NCBI GenBank assembly: GCA_027563935.2
Contig: CM050446.2
Coordinates: 24,183,501-24,247,500, forward strand
Source of the DNA: Costus lasius
Lineage: Eukaryota; Streptophyta; Magnoliopsida; Zingiberales; Costaceae
Direction of reading: 5' to 3'
Length of the DNA: 64,000 nt
Within the stretch, counting starts at the first letter, position 1. Every line of letters starts with the position of its first letter. Below the pieces are notes generated by a model, which did no database searches, was not told the origin of the DNA, and saw only the letters and a list, made by a program, of their open reading frames with translations. The position numbers and the translations under genes are program-made. Positions 1 through 9,652 of this stretch are shown here, piece by piece.

Positions 1-644
1 GACTCAATTTCACAACAATCAAAATCTAAAGGAGATTCATTAATATTCACATAAGGCTCAATCTCAAAACAATCATGATCACATGGGGAATTTTTTAAAT
101 CAATTTCTTCAGTATCAAACTCAAATAAACAAGCTTGTTGTGCTAACTGAGTTTCCAAAATTTTAGAATTAGCAGTCAAAGATTCTTTTTGAAGAGAAGT
201 TTGATTAACTAAACCCTTAAGATCCTCAATTGGCTTTCTTTTATGGGTCATCATTTGGCTTTGACTTGCCATAATTTTTGAAAGCATGATTTCTAAGCTA
301 AATTTTTCAGTATCCTCATAGTATGGTTCAGAGACATGATTAGAGCAATCATCATAAAAAGAAGTTTGATTTTCCCATCTAGAATACAATTGATAAGATT
401 CTTTCCATGATAAATTAGGATTTAAAAATTGACAATCAGGGGAACAATGATCAAAATATCCATAGATATCACATCTAACAGGAGAACAAGATTTCATAAC
501 AGGGTGCATATTAAAAGTGTCTAATTTATGAGCCAAATAATCTAACTTATCTGCAGCAGTGCACCATGAATCATCTTCATACCTTCCTTGTGGCATGTAT
601 ACCTCATCTTTTTCAGTTGCCCATGAGTAGTTATTAAAAGACAT
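1..644 (-). CDS. gag C-terminal half, open to the window edge (Athila-like)
   Basis: Starting from the ATG at 642-644, I translated 214 codons leftwards without a stop. An in-frame TAG upstream allows this ATG as the start. Residues 1-40 correspond to the part of gag that follows the capsid domain in the neighbouring copies. A degenerate zinc knuckle follows (CDIYGYFDHCSPDC): the CX2CX4HX4C spacing is kept but the second Cys is Tyr. Next comes a polar, probably coiled segment containing ILETQLAQQA, shared with other gag copies here, and then an acidic stretch with DCFEIEPYV. The capsid N-terminal part is deleted. It is the longest uninterrupted gag stretch in the window, which suggests a younger copy or one recently under selection. 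RNA binding is doubtful given the lost Cys. Confidence 0.7.
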   Translation of the reverse strand, partial: MSFNNYSWATEKDEVYMPQGRYEDDSWCTAADKLDYLAHKLDTFNMHPVMKSCSPVRCDIYGYFDHCSPDCQFLNPNLSWKESYQLYSRWENQTSFYDDCSNHVSEPYYEDTEKFSLEIMLSKIMASQSQMMTHKRKPIEDLKGLVNQTSLQKESLTANSKILETQLAQQACLFEFDTEEIDLKNSPCDHDCFEIEPYVNINESPLDFDCCEIE

Positions 645-876
645 ATTTTCAAATCTATCAAGAACAGAAAGATAATCCTACACCAATCAATCAAACAAAT
701 TTTTTTTTTTCAAACTAAAAACACAAGCAAATTCAAAATTTTTAGATATCACAGTTCTGTCACAACTATGAAAATCCAAAACCTGCAAAAACAAAAAAGA
801 AACAAAGTTAAATCAAAAACAAATAAAACTTAGCCTAGCAATACTAACAACTATTTTGATATTAACAAAACTAAGG
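645..876 (-). other. Element 1 leader between primer site and shortened gag
   Basis: About 230 bp of AT-rich sequence with a T9 run and A-rich tracts on the plus strand. It holds no reading frame I can support. In other copies here this interval leads into a gag that starts with the capsid part; here it joins directly to mid-gag, so the deletion that removed the capsid lies at about 660-690. Confidence 0.5.
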
Positions 877-894
877 TCCCCAGCAACGGTGCCA
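877..894 (-). other. Primer-binding site, tRNA-Asp type (element 1)
   Basis: The reverse complement begins TGGCACCGTTGCTGGGGA, two bases away from the tRNA-Asp primer site seen in elements 3, E and G (TGGCGCC or TGGCACC, then GTTGCCGGGGA). It lies six bases from the LTR terminus, as expected for a plant Ty3/gypsy element, and fixes the minus-strand orientation. Confidence 0.9.
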
Positions 895-1177
895 AAACAT
901 TGTTGTATTCCGCAAGTGCACGGATACTCGAAGTAATAAAGAAAGATATCGAACCACAGAGTCCTTATTGTTAAGTACCAAATAGTTGTATTCTTACTAG
1001 CTAAGCAACCGGATAATAGCAAAGCAATGATGAAAAATACACGAAATCAGATAATTAGAAAGAGATATTGGGACTAGGGTTTCATCCTCCTTGATTTCAA
1101 TGACTAGATTTAAATAAAAGGTCGTCAGACTAATCTTATCATGATAAAGACTTAAGTTACTTCATAAAAGGATTATC

Positions 1178-1385
1178 TCACTTTCGTGCAGACAATCATG
1201 CAGAGATCTATCCCAACACTAAAGGTAAGTAAATCATCAATCAAAGAATTCAAAGATCACTTTCGTGCATCCGAATTCTAAGTTGATTGTCTCGAGTGGA
1301 ATCTCAAGGATCACTTTCGTGCATCCGAGACTCAACACAAGTTCTACTTATGGTTCTCCAACGTTCTGATCCTCACTTTCGTGCA
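1178..1385 (-). repeat. Four spaced copies of TCACTTTCGTGCA in the LTR
   Basis: Exact 13-mers start at 1178, 1257, 1311 and 1373 (spacing 79, 54 and 62 bp). Two are followed by the longer word ATCCGA. The other type-A LTRs have the same cluster with point changes (for example around 4670-4735, 25150-25275, 32095-32325 and 38170-38370). LTR 13534-15111 lost it by deletion. Spaced repeats like this would suit a regulatory protein-binding site; function is inference. Confidence 0.7.
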
Positions 1386-2177
1386 AGATCTCCATATTTG
1401 ACAACTCGACTCTACCCTAGATTTAAATTATCATCATCACAATAAGATTACTAAAATCAAATAAATAAGAACTAGCCAAAGAGAGTTCCTAACATGCAAT
1501 TCTAGGGTTCCAAGTTCTCAAGCAAATCACCTTTCGGTCCTTATTGTGAGAACTCTAAAACATGAATAATAACATCAATCAATGGAGAAGTAAAGACAAA
1601 CAATCACATATGTAGAATTATCATGATCAAACTATTCTGACAAAAATAAAGTCATCAAATCATTAAGAAATCAAAGGGGATTACACCTCATGTCCCAAAG
1701 ATGTTTAAGCTTGCATGGAAGAAGGATTACAATAAAGCATGCTTTCAAAGTGTCAAAAATTGAAGAAGGGAAGAAGAAAAGTTACAAAACAAGTGCTGTA
1801 ATAAAATTACAGCACCGTAATTTGCAGCAGAACTCGATGAACAGTGCTGTCACCATCGATTTCATCGATTTCTCTTCCGACCGACCTCCTCTTACTCTAA
1901 AACGTTTGTGATGTCCTCCTCTCTTCCAGGCGAACCTTCTGCGTGAAAATCACGGCATGAGGTGCCCTCTACGCCTCTCGGCGTGGGGCCAAACCCTAAC
2001 CGCCTCTCTGTTGATTTCTCCCTAGATGCTGAATAAAAATTAGGGCTCTCACTTTTTGTGTATTTTCCTCTTAAATACGAGCCTGCAGCAACTTTCAGAT
2101 TTCAATTTGGAGGTCTGGATCAAAAGTTATGGTCCGCGTAAGTTTCGGACCCATAAAAATTACGTTTTTGAATGCAA

Positions 2178-2541
2178 TTACGGTACCGTAAAATATATTA
2201 CGGTAGTGCCGTATTTTCTGGGAAACTTTCTGGTCAAAAATTGCTCAAAATACGGTACCATAAAATATTTTATGGTTGTGCCGTAATTTTAGCAATTTAT
2301 TCTGTTCTGAATGCACTCCAAAATACAGCAGTGTAATATTTCATGGCAGTGCCGTAAAATCGCTTGCGTTCTTTGGTTTGAAGTGTCTAGAAAATACGGC
2401 CTGTGTAATTCTTTACGGCAGTGCCGTAAAATCACAAAAATCTTCTATTTGGAATTTCTCCAAATTACGGTAGTGGCTCGATGTTACGGTAGTGTATGGA
2501 AATATGGTACAGTAATATATATTACGGCCCTACCGTATTTT
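2178..2541 (-). repeat. Hairpin array of about 71-bp period in LTR of element 1
   Basis: Units begin with TACGG, TACAG or similar at about 2181, 2251, 2324, 2395 and 2466, so the period is 70-73 bp. Each unit is an imperfect inverted repeat, e.g. TACCGTAA facing TTACGGTA, often inside an outer TACGG...GCCGTA pair. It lies in the upstream half of the LTR in transcription sense, where enhancers of LTR elements normally lie. The same unit recurs in the spacer upstream of ORF2 in other copies. Confidence 0.8.
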
Positions 2542-2785
2542 GGTGAGTTGCTCCGTTTTGCGTGAAATTTGTCGGGTGATCTTTTTTTGATGATGGTAAC
2601 TCTTCTATGTCTTCGATTTTGCTTGAAAACGCCTTAAAATAATGCCTTTTTACCTGAAATTCATGAAAAACTAAAATAGAAGTAGATTTTGCAATATTTG
2701 ATAATTTTGGCATAAAAATAAGCAAAAGATCTTAAATTGAGCACGAAAAAATATATAAAATATACTATATATTTTGGTGTCATCA

Positions 2786-4225
2786 GTGAACTAGGTCTAG
2801 GAATGTCAACTTCACAAGGTAAATCACCATTCTGTGAAGGCTCATCCTCCTTAAAAGGTGGCGAGCTAGGATGGGATTGTACATGTGCAGGTTGTGATTC
2901 AAAAACTGGTTCACTACTAGGTTCAATATTAGGCTCTTCCTCATCATCATCTAGTGATCTCCTGGGGTACTCTAACTATTTTCCACTCCTAGTTGTGATG
3001 GCATTACAATGCTCCCTAGGGTTAGGTTCAGGTTTGACAAGTAATTTTCCTGGGGGTCTATAAGTTGTGCTAGCCTGTTGTGCTATTTGTGTCTCTAAAA
3101 TCTTGTTACGAGCAACAACACCATCTAACCTAGAGTTAATTTGCTTAAGACTCTTTGAAACTTCCTCATTTTGTCTCATCTGAGCACCCATGAATTTTTC
3201 AAACATGTCCTCTAAACTAGATTTTTGGGGTTGACTTTGATTTGGTTGTCTCTGCTAATACACTCTATTTTCATTCTGTCCACTAGCATGATTGTTACTC
3301 TTCCAAGATAAGTTGGGATGGTTCCTTCAACCAGGGTTGTAGGTATTATAGTAACGATCATTATTTCTACCTTGATTGTAAGCCCATACTGCATTAACTT
3401 GCTCACTACCCTGATCAACAATAACCTTACACTCTTCAGCATAGTGCCCATGATTCCCACATGCATCACAAGTTACAGAAGAAACAACAGTAGTTTGCAT
3501 CTAAAAAAAATCAAAACGATTACACAAAGAACCTACTTTTTCTGCCATAGATCGCCAACCATCATTTTCATTCTTACCATGAGGAGGACGATACAGTACT
3601 CCTCTCTCAACAGTCCACTGGTCGAGATTTAAGGCCATCTCTTCAATCAGCACGTAGGCATCTTCAATGGTCTTCTTCATCAGTGCTCCTCCTGTAGCAG
3701 CATCAACAGTTAAGTGAGTGCTGTAAAGCAAACCATTATAGAAAATTTGAATTAAAACCCAATCTTCTAATCCATGGTGAGGGCACTTCCGTTGTAATTC
3801 ATTGAAGTGCTCCCATGCTTCACTAAGTGATTCATCATCCCTCTGTGCAAAGCCCGTGATCTGATTTCTCAACTGAATCATCTTACTAGGTGGAAAATAT
3901 TTCAGCAAGAAAGCATTTGACAATCGTTCCCAAGCAGTGAATGTTCCAATCAGATGAGAATGTAGCCAGGCTTTTGCTCGGTCCCTGAGGGAAAAAGGAA
4001 ACAATCTCAGTCTAAGAGCATCATCAGATACACCATTAATTCTCATAGTATCACAGAATTCAAGAAAAAGAGATAAGTGTTAATTAGGATCTTCCAGAGG
4101 AGATCCTACAAATTGATTCTGCTGGATCATTGAAAGGAAGGCTGGTTTAATCTCAAAATTATTCGCATTAATTGCTGGCCTAGTTATACTGGAGCGAATT
4201 CCCTGTGTATTTAGGGCTACATAAT
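2786..4225 (-). pseudogene. gag of Athila element 3, middle and C-terminal parts (interrupted twice)
   Basis: This is structural gag of element 3. Read from 4225 leftwards: an N-terminal segment with ARPAI and FEIKPAFLS, the capsid-like domain (RDRAKAWL, LLKYFPPSK, LRNQITGF, ELQRKCPHHGL), then a CCHC zinc knuckle with the spacing CX2CX4HX4C (CDACGNHGHYAEEC) at about 3425-3470, then a coiled segment (LETQIAQQA) and the ITTRSGK motif before a proline/acidic linker. It is broken by frameshifts and stops near 4080, 3500 and 3240. It is also cut by element 2 at its N-terminus (4225/4226) and by element 1 at its C-terminal linker (2785/2786). The missing N-terminus is at 13263-13401. Confidence 0.85.
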
Positions 4226-6125
4226 TGTTGTATCCCAACAAGTAGATAAGCAGAAACTTATTTCTGGTGTCACGGCCATAACCTAAATGTTGGCGTACAG
4301 GGACTTTGTCACTCCCTAACACGGCTCCAAAAACTCGTTGTGTTACCAAGTTTGTTGTGTCTGCAAGTGCACGGATACTCGAAGCAATAAAATAGATATC
4401 GAACCCACAGAGACCTATTGTTGTCAAGTACTGAATAATTGAATTCCTGCAAGCTAGGCAATCGGAGAATAGTGAATCAACTATCGAAAAGAACACGAAA
4501 AAAATATCAGAGAAGAAATCGGGACTAGGGGTTCATCTACTTTAGTTTCTAATGGCTAAATTAAAATAAATATTTATAAAACTAATTTTATCATGATAAA
4601 GGTATAGTTTGCTTCATAAATAAATTGTTTCGCTCTCGCACAAACAATCATACAAAGAACTGATCTTCACTCTCGTGCATCCAAATTCCAGGTTGATAAC
4701 CTCGAGTGGAAACTCAAAGATCACTCTCGTGCATTCGAGTCTCAACACAAGTTTTACTCAAGGTTCTCCGACGATCGAAAATTTAATCTCTTACAACTTC
4801 CAATCAAGTCTAAAATATTAACTCGATCCAAAGAATCATAAAATCAACAAAGCATTAAAAATCACTAAAAATCAGAATTCAAAGAACTATCTAATCTCTT
4901 ACGATAGTTCCAAACTCAATAATTTCTAGGGTTCCGAATTTCACAATCAACTTCTCAGTCTATTTTGCAAAATTCTAAGGCATGCTGATATTCATGAAAC
5001 TAAGGAGAATCAAAGGACAATCAATCACAAGAGTAAAATTATCATAATAAAAACTAGTTTGACAGAATTAGGGTTTTCTAGTCATTAAGAAACAAAGAGA
5101 CTACACCCCCAAGTCTCATAGAAAGATTAAGCTACCATGATGAAGGAATTACAATAAAACATGTTTTAGTGTGAATAGAAATTGAAGAGAAGGAAGAAAA
5201 GTTACAAAACAGGGCCGTAATTGAATTACAGCCCGTAATTTGATAATGAACAGTGTTGTCACCACTGTTCTGTTGATTTCTCCCTCGATCAGACTCCAAA
5301 CGCCCTGAAACTTCTAGTGTGCGTTCTCCTTCACCAAGCAAAGCTCTCTGTCAAAAATCGTTGCGGGAGATGGTCTATAGGCTGAGAACCGATGAACCCT
5401 CATGCGGCTGCTCCTCTCTCAAATTTGCCATGAATCGTGGATAAAATTTTTTTTCTTTTGCTTCGTGTGTCTTCTCCTCTTAAAGACGAGTCTCCCGCAT
5501 CTTTCGGATCTTCAATTGGTGTCCTAAATCTCCAGAAATCGTGTTTTGACGGAATCGGGCGAAAAAATCGGGAATCTATATATGAAAATACGGTACCGTC
5601 GTAGTTTCTATGAGAAACATGGTAGTGCCGTATTTTGTCTTAGAGGTTTCTATGAAGAAACGTCCGAAAATACGTTACCGTCGTAGTTTCTCCCAGAAAT
5701 ACGGTAGTGTTGTATTTGTGCTAGAAGTCTCTGGTTGAAATCGCCCAAAAATATGGTACCGTCGTAGTTTGTCTGCGAAATATGGTAGTGCTGTATTTCT
5801 CTCTGGTTGATGTCGTCCAAAAATACGGTACCGTCGTAAACTTCCTGAAAAAATACGATAGTCTCGTATTTTGTCTAGAAAGGTTGTTTTGAGTTGAAAT
5901 TTGATGTGTAAACTCCTCTTGATGATTAGAACTTGTTCATGCATTGAAGTTGCCTGAAAACTGGTGATAATGGTACCTTTTTCCCTGAAATTGATCAAAA
6001 AAAAGACTGGTATAGATTCCGAAGTATTTGGCAAATGAGGTATAAAAATAAAGCAAAAGAGTAAGATTATGACTCAAAAGACTAGTAAATAAGCGTGAAA
6101 AATACTATGAAATTGGGAGTCATCA
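4226..6125 (-). repeat. Athila-type LTR (3' LTR of element 2), long form with U5 extension
   Basis: A 1900-bp LTR from TGTTGTATCCCAAC to GGGAGTCATCA. Compared with the short-form LTRs it carries about 135 extra bases at its left end (4226-4360) before the usual TGTTGTGTCTGCAAG. The extension contains a decayed primer-site-like word followed by CCAAAAACTCGTTG. The TTTCGTGCA-type repeats appear as CTCTCGTGCATCC. A hairpin array lies at 5589-5871. Confidence 0.9.
5589..5871 (-). repeat. Hairpin array in 3' LTR of element 2
   Basis: Four units start TACGGTACC or a close variant at about 5589, 5671, 5754 and 5823 (spacing 82, 83 and 69). Each is followed by GTAGTGCCGTA or a variant. Here CCGTCGTAG replaces CCGTAAAAT of the other arrays, so the inner part of the unit has changed while the outer TACGG/CCGTA words persist. 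Confidence 0.7.
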
Positions 6126-7283
6126 AACACATAAGGCTCAAACTTTGCTTGTCCTCAAGCAAAAATCAAGAAATTGATGAAAAGAAAAGACTTTCTCATG
6201 ACGAACAAATTTCTAAAATACAATCACCAATGAAAACTTTCACCGGTTGCTTCACAAAATTTCAAATAAACACATCACACTTTGAATTCGATTCTCAAGA
6301 TCTACAACTTAATCAAATAAAACTTCGCAACTTGCATAATAAAAAGAATCTCAATCTCATGATTTCACCTTCGTTTCAGTCTAAATCTATCATACTTTTG
6401 TTTACAGGAATTAGGTTTCCAAGATCTTTTTCCACACATATTTTCTCTCCCACTTTTTTTTTCTCTCATGTATTTTTGCATAGATGGATTGCATGTACGG
6501 CATGTACCCACATAGATACATACTTTTTCACTTCAACCCTTTTCTTCAGTACCACTGTCAATTTTACACAGTGCCAAGTAGGGGAGTCATTCTCTCAAAT
6601 TTTCCCCTCATCATTTTTTTTGAATAGACTTCAACCCATGTCTTGGGTACCACTATCAATTTTACAAAGTGCCAAGTAGGAGAGTCTCTCACCATATTTT
6701 TGGATCTTGAATTCCTTCTTCCCAACAAATAGCAAAATAGACTCAACATCTACTAGGTTGATCAATTGACATTAATTCAAGAATCATACTCATATGCTAA
6801 TTTTATTTAACAAGTAGTTTCACTTTTAAACCAAATTCATCAAATAATGTATCCATCCAAAATCTCATTCATCAATCAATGAAAAGTTCCAATAGGTAGA
6901 TATATATTAGAGAAATAAGTTCAACACAATAGGTCTAATCCTAATCACAATTATGAGTATTTATCATCAAGAAAAATTTTGGCATGATAACGGTAGTATT
7001 TTCATCAATGAACAAACCACATAGGCATAGCAAACAAGGCATCAATCCAAAATATCAAAGTGTTATGTACAACCAAATTGAAACCATCTCCAAACAAGTA
7101 TCAATATCATCATAATACAACCATATCGAATAAAAGCAGTAGCAAAAATCAAGGAACGAGGATCCGTGGTAATAGGGCTCAAGAAGCATGACGAAGTCAT
7201 CTTTCCCTACACATGTATGAAATCAATATCAATAAATAAGCTCGAGTAAAGCAGGAGAATAAGAATGAGATACTCACAAAATC
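6126..7283 (-). other. 3' untranslated region of element 2 with two covarying hairpins
   Basis: About 1.16 kb between the ORF2 stop and the 3' LTR with no supportable reading frame. Next to the LTR lies ACATAAGGCTC (6129-6139), then TTGCTTGTCCTCAAGC. On the minus strand this is the GAGGACAAGCAA word common just upstream of the 3' LTR in plant Athila elements (from memory). I see no clear G-rich polypurine tract directly against the LTR. Two tandem hairpins with a CAATTTT loop occur at 6553-6573 and 6651-6671, each followed by GCCAAGTAGG. Confidence 0.75.
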
Positions 7284-8693
7284 CTACTCATCTGAATGTG
7301 TCTCCTCGTCATCTCCCTCGTCCTGAGCATCCATGGGATCATAAGATACTCCTTCACCTGCATCGCCATAGACACCACCACTTCTGGAGTCTTTGAAGCC
7401 AAAACGATCATAGAGGAAATTCCCCATGTCTTCCATGTAGTTCCCTAATGCCTCGACATCCATGTGGATGTGACTAATCTGATCGTGCATCCTCCCCATG
7501 GCACCGATCACTCTCTCCATATGCTGCTCCTGTCTGTGCATCTGTGCATAGATAGTTTGAAACCATGGGTACATCTGATCTGGATCTACGTGATGTGAGG
7601 ATGATCCGGTGGCTCCATGCGGTGGCAGATCGGTGGCTCTAGGTGGTGAAGAGTCTATGCCCATGCCAAGTGGGTCATCACTCAAAACAGGAGGTGGTGG
7701 TGGTAGTGATATATCTGGTACAGGTGTGGCATAAGATGCGCAGCCCGGTAATAACTTCCAGTTTCTAGGGTTTTGCACTGAAGTTTGTCCTGGATTAGGC
7801 AATGGTAGTGGTGGTAGTCCAGGCTGCAAGACCAAAGAATAGGTGTCGCCATCCCGTACAATCATCTTCATTGCAACGTAAGACTCGATGTCTAACCTTG
7901 TGTTGCCTCTAGTAACCTCAATGTCGTAAGGCTCAATCCCCAAGTGTAGTGCTATAGGAGTAAGAAATCCTCCTATCACTATGGTTCCTCACTTGGCTCT
8001 AGCCACCTTATCAATATGTCTCATGAAAAAGAAAGCCACATCAACTGTAAAACCATGAAGCATGCTCTAAAGAAAATATAACTCAGCATGACAGACTATA
8101 CCATCGCTATCTCCTCGCCTGAATATGGTGTGTGCAAGGACGTGGTGGGCATATCTGATGCATGGGTTCGAGAAACTTGAAGCTCGGGCAGATGATGGTG
8201 AAAATCGAGCCTCTGATGAGATCTGACCCCAAAAAATGTGCTCAATGAATCCAATGGGCGGCTGAGTGCGTCCCTTCCGTGGATGATGAAACATACGTCG
8301 AACTTCCCTGAATGAGATCCTCCTATCTTGATTTGCCATTCTGAATCTAATCTCCCCTTCAGCTGTATGATCCATGTATTCATCCCAACTCACCTCCAGA
8401 CTACTAAGAACTTCTAAAACAATACGCAGGTAAGTCTGAGGTGTCATGTCAAAGAATTCCCTTAATCCCATCTTATCAAACATCCAGTAGACATCATCCC
8501 TCAATCCTAAGAGCTCCAAAGCTCTTGGGTCAGAGTATTTCGTTTTTACAACCCGTCAAGTAAGCAGCTGGTTGTATCTTTGTTCCTGGGTTTCATCTCT
8601 AAAAGCAATACCGAATGGATTCGGTGGAGGCACCGGAGGTTTAGCAGGGGCCTTGCCCTTCTTCTTCTCCAACATTCTCTTGACTGGTGACAT
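7284..8693 (-). pseudogene. ORF2 of element 2 (Athila-type protein downstream of pol), three in-frame stops
   Basis: The frame reads 470 codons from ATG at 8691-8693 to the stop at 7284 with no frameshift and only three premature stops: TGA near 8556, TAG near 8067 and TGA near 7980. The first aligns with an Arg codon of the element E copy and the second with a Trp of element F. The N-terminus is basic and proline-rich (KKKGKAPAKPPVPPP), followed by the conserved segment NPFGIAFRDE. The middle has LGLRDDVYWMF and an 'FFDMTPQTYL' region. The C-terminus is proline-rich, then a coiled helix (MHRQEQHMERVIGAMGRMH) and an acidic tail. It resembles the plant 'putative transposon protein' encoded after integrase in Athila-type elements; its role is unknown. 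I see no clear signal peptide or membrane span, so an envelope role is not supported. Confidence 0.8.
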
Positions 8694-9436
8694 TGCAATG
8701 TGCAAGAGAAACAGGAAATCTGCTGAAGAAGAAATCAGAACAGGAAATGTTACCGGCAGGTGTGCGCAGGCTGAAAACAAGGCTAGATTCAAGCCTCTGA
8801 TCTGAACTTCTGGGTTGGAATCAAGCTTCAAATCGACTTGGGGAATGATCTTCTTCCTTCCTTGAAGTTTTCTAAAGTTCGAAGCAGTTTGATCAGTGCT
8901 CGGTTGAAAGGAAATGAAAGGGGCAAAAATAGTGATGAACGGGGCGAAAATCGAAGGAAATGAAAGGGGCCAAAATCGATGGAAATCGGAAGGAGAAGTC
9001 GCAAGAGGGTTAGGGAAGCAGGAACTCAAAAAAATCCGAGAGATTGATGTGAAATCGTGGTGAAGAACCCTAAAATCGCGGCGCCGAACCCTAAATACGG
9101 CACGTGAAAGTCATGGGGTCGGGAAAAATACGACACCGTAAAGGCTTTACGGTAGTGCCGTATTTTGGCTATAGACTTTTAGCGGGGGAAAACACCAAAA
9201 TACGATACCGTCGTAGTTTTCCAAGAAAATATGGCAGTGCCATATTTCTCAAAAACTTTCTGTATGAAAATGAACAAAAAATACGGTACTGACGCAATTT
9301 TCCATGAAAATACGGTAGTGCCATATTTTGTCAAAACTTCCTAAAAAATGTTTGAAAAATGAAAACAAAGAAAAATTAACCCTAAACAAAATAAATTAAG
9401 GCAAAAATAAACCAAAAACAAAAGTAAAGAGAAGAT
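8694..9436 (-). other. Spacer upstream of ORF2 in element 2, with hairpin units
   Basis: This non-coding stretch separates the conserved inverted motif from ORF2. At 9088-9333 it has three or four copies of the same TACGG...CCGTAAA / TTTACGGTAGTGCCGTA unit found in the LTRs; the clearest lies at 9126-9164. An open frame extends ORF2 upstream to 9029, but it is not shared with the other copies and is probably untranslated. Confidence 0.7.
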
Positions 9437-9462
9437 GCTTGGGTTGCCTCCCAAGAAGCGCT
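9437..9462 (-). promoter_or_regulatory. Conserved inverted motif of the pol/ORF2 spacer (element 2)
   Basis: On the minus strand this reads AGCGCTTCTTGGGAGGCA followed by ACCCAAGC; CTTGGG and CCCAAG form a perfect 6-bp inverted repeat around AGGCAA. The same word lies at the same place in elements E, F and G. I recall it as widespread just after integrase in plant Athila-type elements (not checked). Splice acceptor, translation signal or packaging signal are all possible. Confidence 0.7.
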
Positions 9463-9652
9463 AATTTAATGGTCATTAGCTTGACCGTTCGACACTCGGA
9501 TTTGATTGTGATCGTGTCTATAGTCGCCATCTTGATCTCTCTATGTCTCGTCTGGGGTTTCAAGGACATAAGGCTCACACCTAAAACAGTGTCCAAATTT
9601 ACTTATGAGCCTTTTTTCCTTTCTCAAGTAATTTTAATTTTCCTTTCTTCTT

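Larger units (their letters stand above)
1..2785 (-). mobile_element. Athila-like element 1, 5' portion (runs off the left edge)
   Basis: This is the 5' end of a minus-strand Ty3/gypsy element. From right to left it shows a complete 5' LTR (901-2785), a tRNA-Asp primer site, a short leader and a gag reading frame that is still open at position 1. Its right end abuts the gag of element 3 exactly at the LTR terminus, so it is an insertion into element 3. The five bases after the LTR (2786-2790, GTGAA) should be one copy of the target duplication; the other lies outside the window. Compared with the other Athila copies the N-terminal capsid half of gag is missing, so this is a shortened derivative. 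Family and strand are clear; whether pol exists further left cannot be seen. Confidence 0.85.
901..2785 (-). repeat. Athila-type LTR (5' LTR of element 1)
   Basis: A 1885-bp LTR bounded by TGTTGTATTCC on the left and GGTGTCATCA on the right, i.e. TG...CA. The left (U5-end) segment carries the block GCAAGTGCACGGATACTCG shared by all type-A LTRs here. A four-copy TCACTTTCGTGCA repeat lies at 1178-1385. A hairpin array lies at 2178-2541, towards the upstream end of the LTR in transcription sense. A TATA-rich segment (about 2755-2775) lies next to the right end. It encodes nothing I can support: the short frames inside are not shared with other copies. Confidence 0.93.

Noticed and set aside
7284..8693. 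ORF2 as a retroviral envelope gene
   Set aside because: No clear signal peptide, fusion peptide or membrane anchor is visible in any of the three copies; position alone is not enough.
8694..9029. N-terminal extension of ORF2 to 9029 in element 2
   Set aside because: Elements E and F start at the equivalent of 8693 and have unrelated upstream sequence; the extension is most likely leader.
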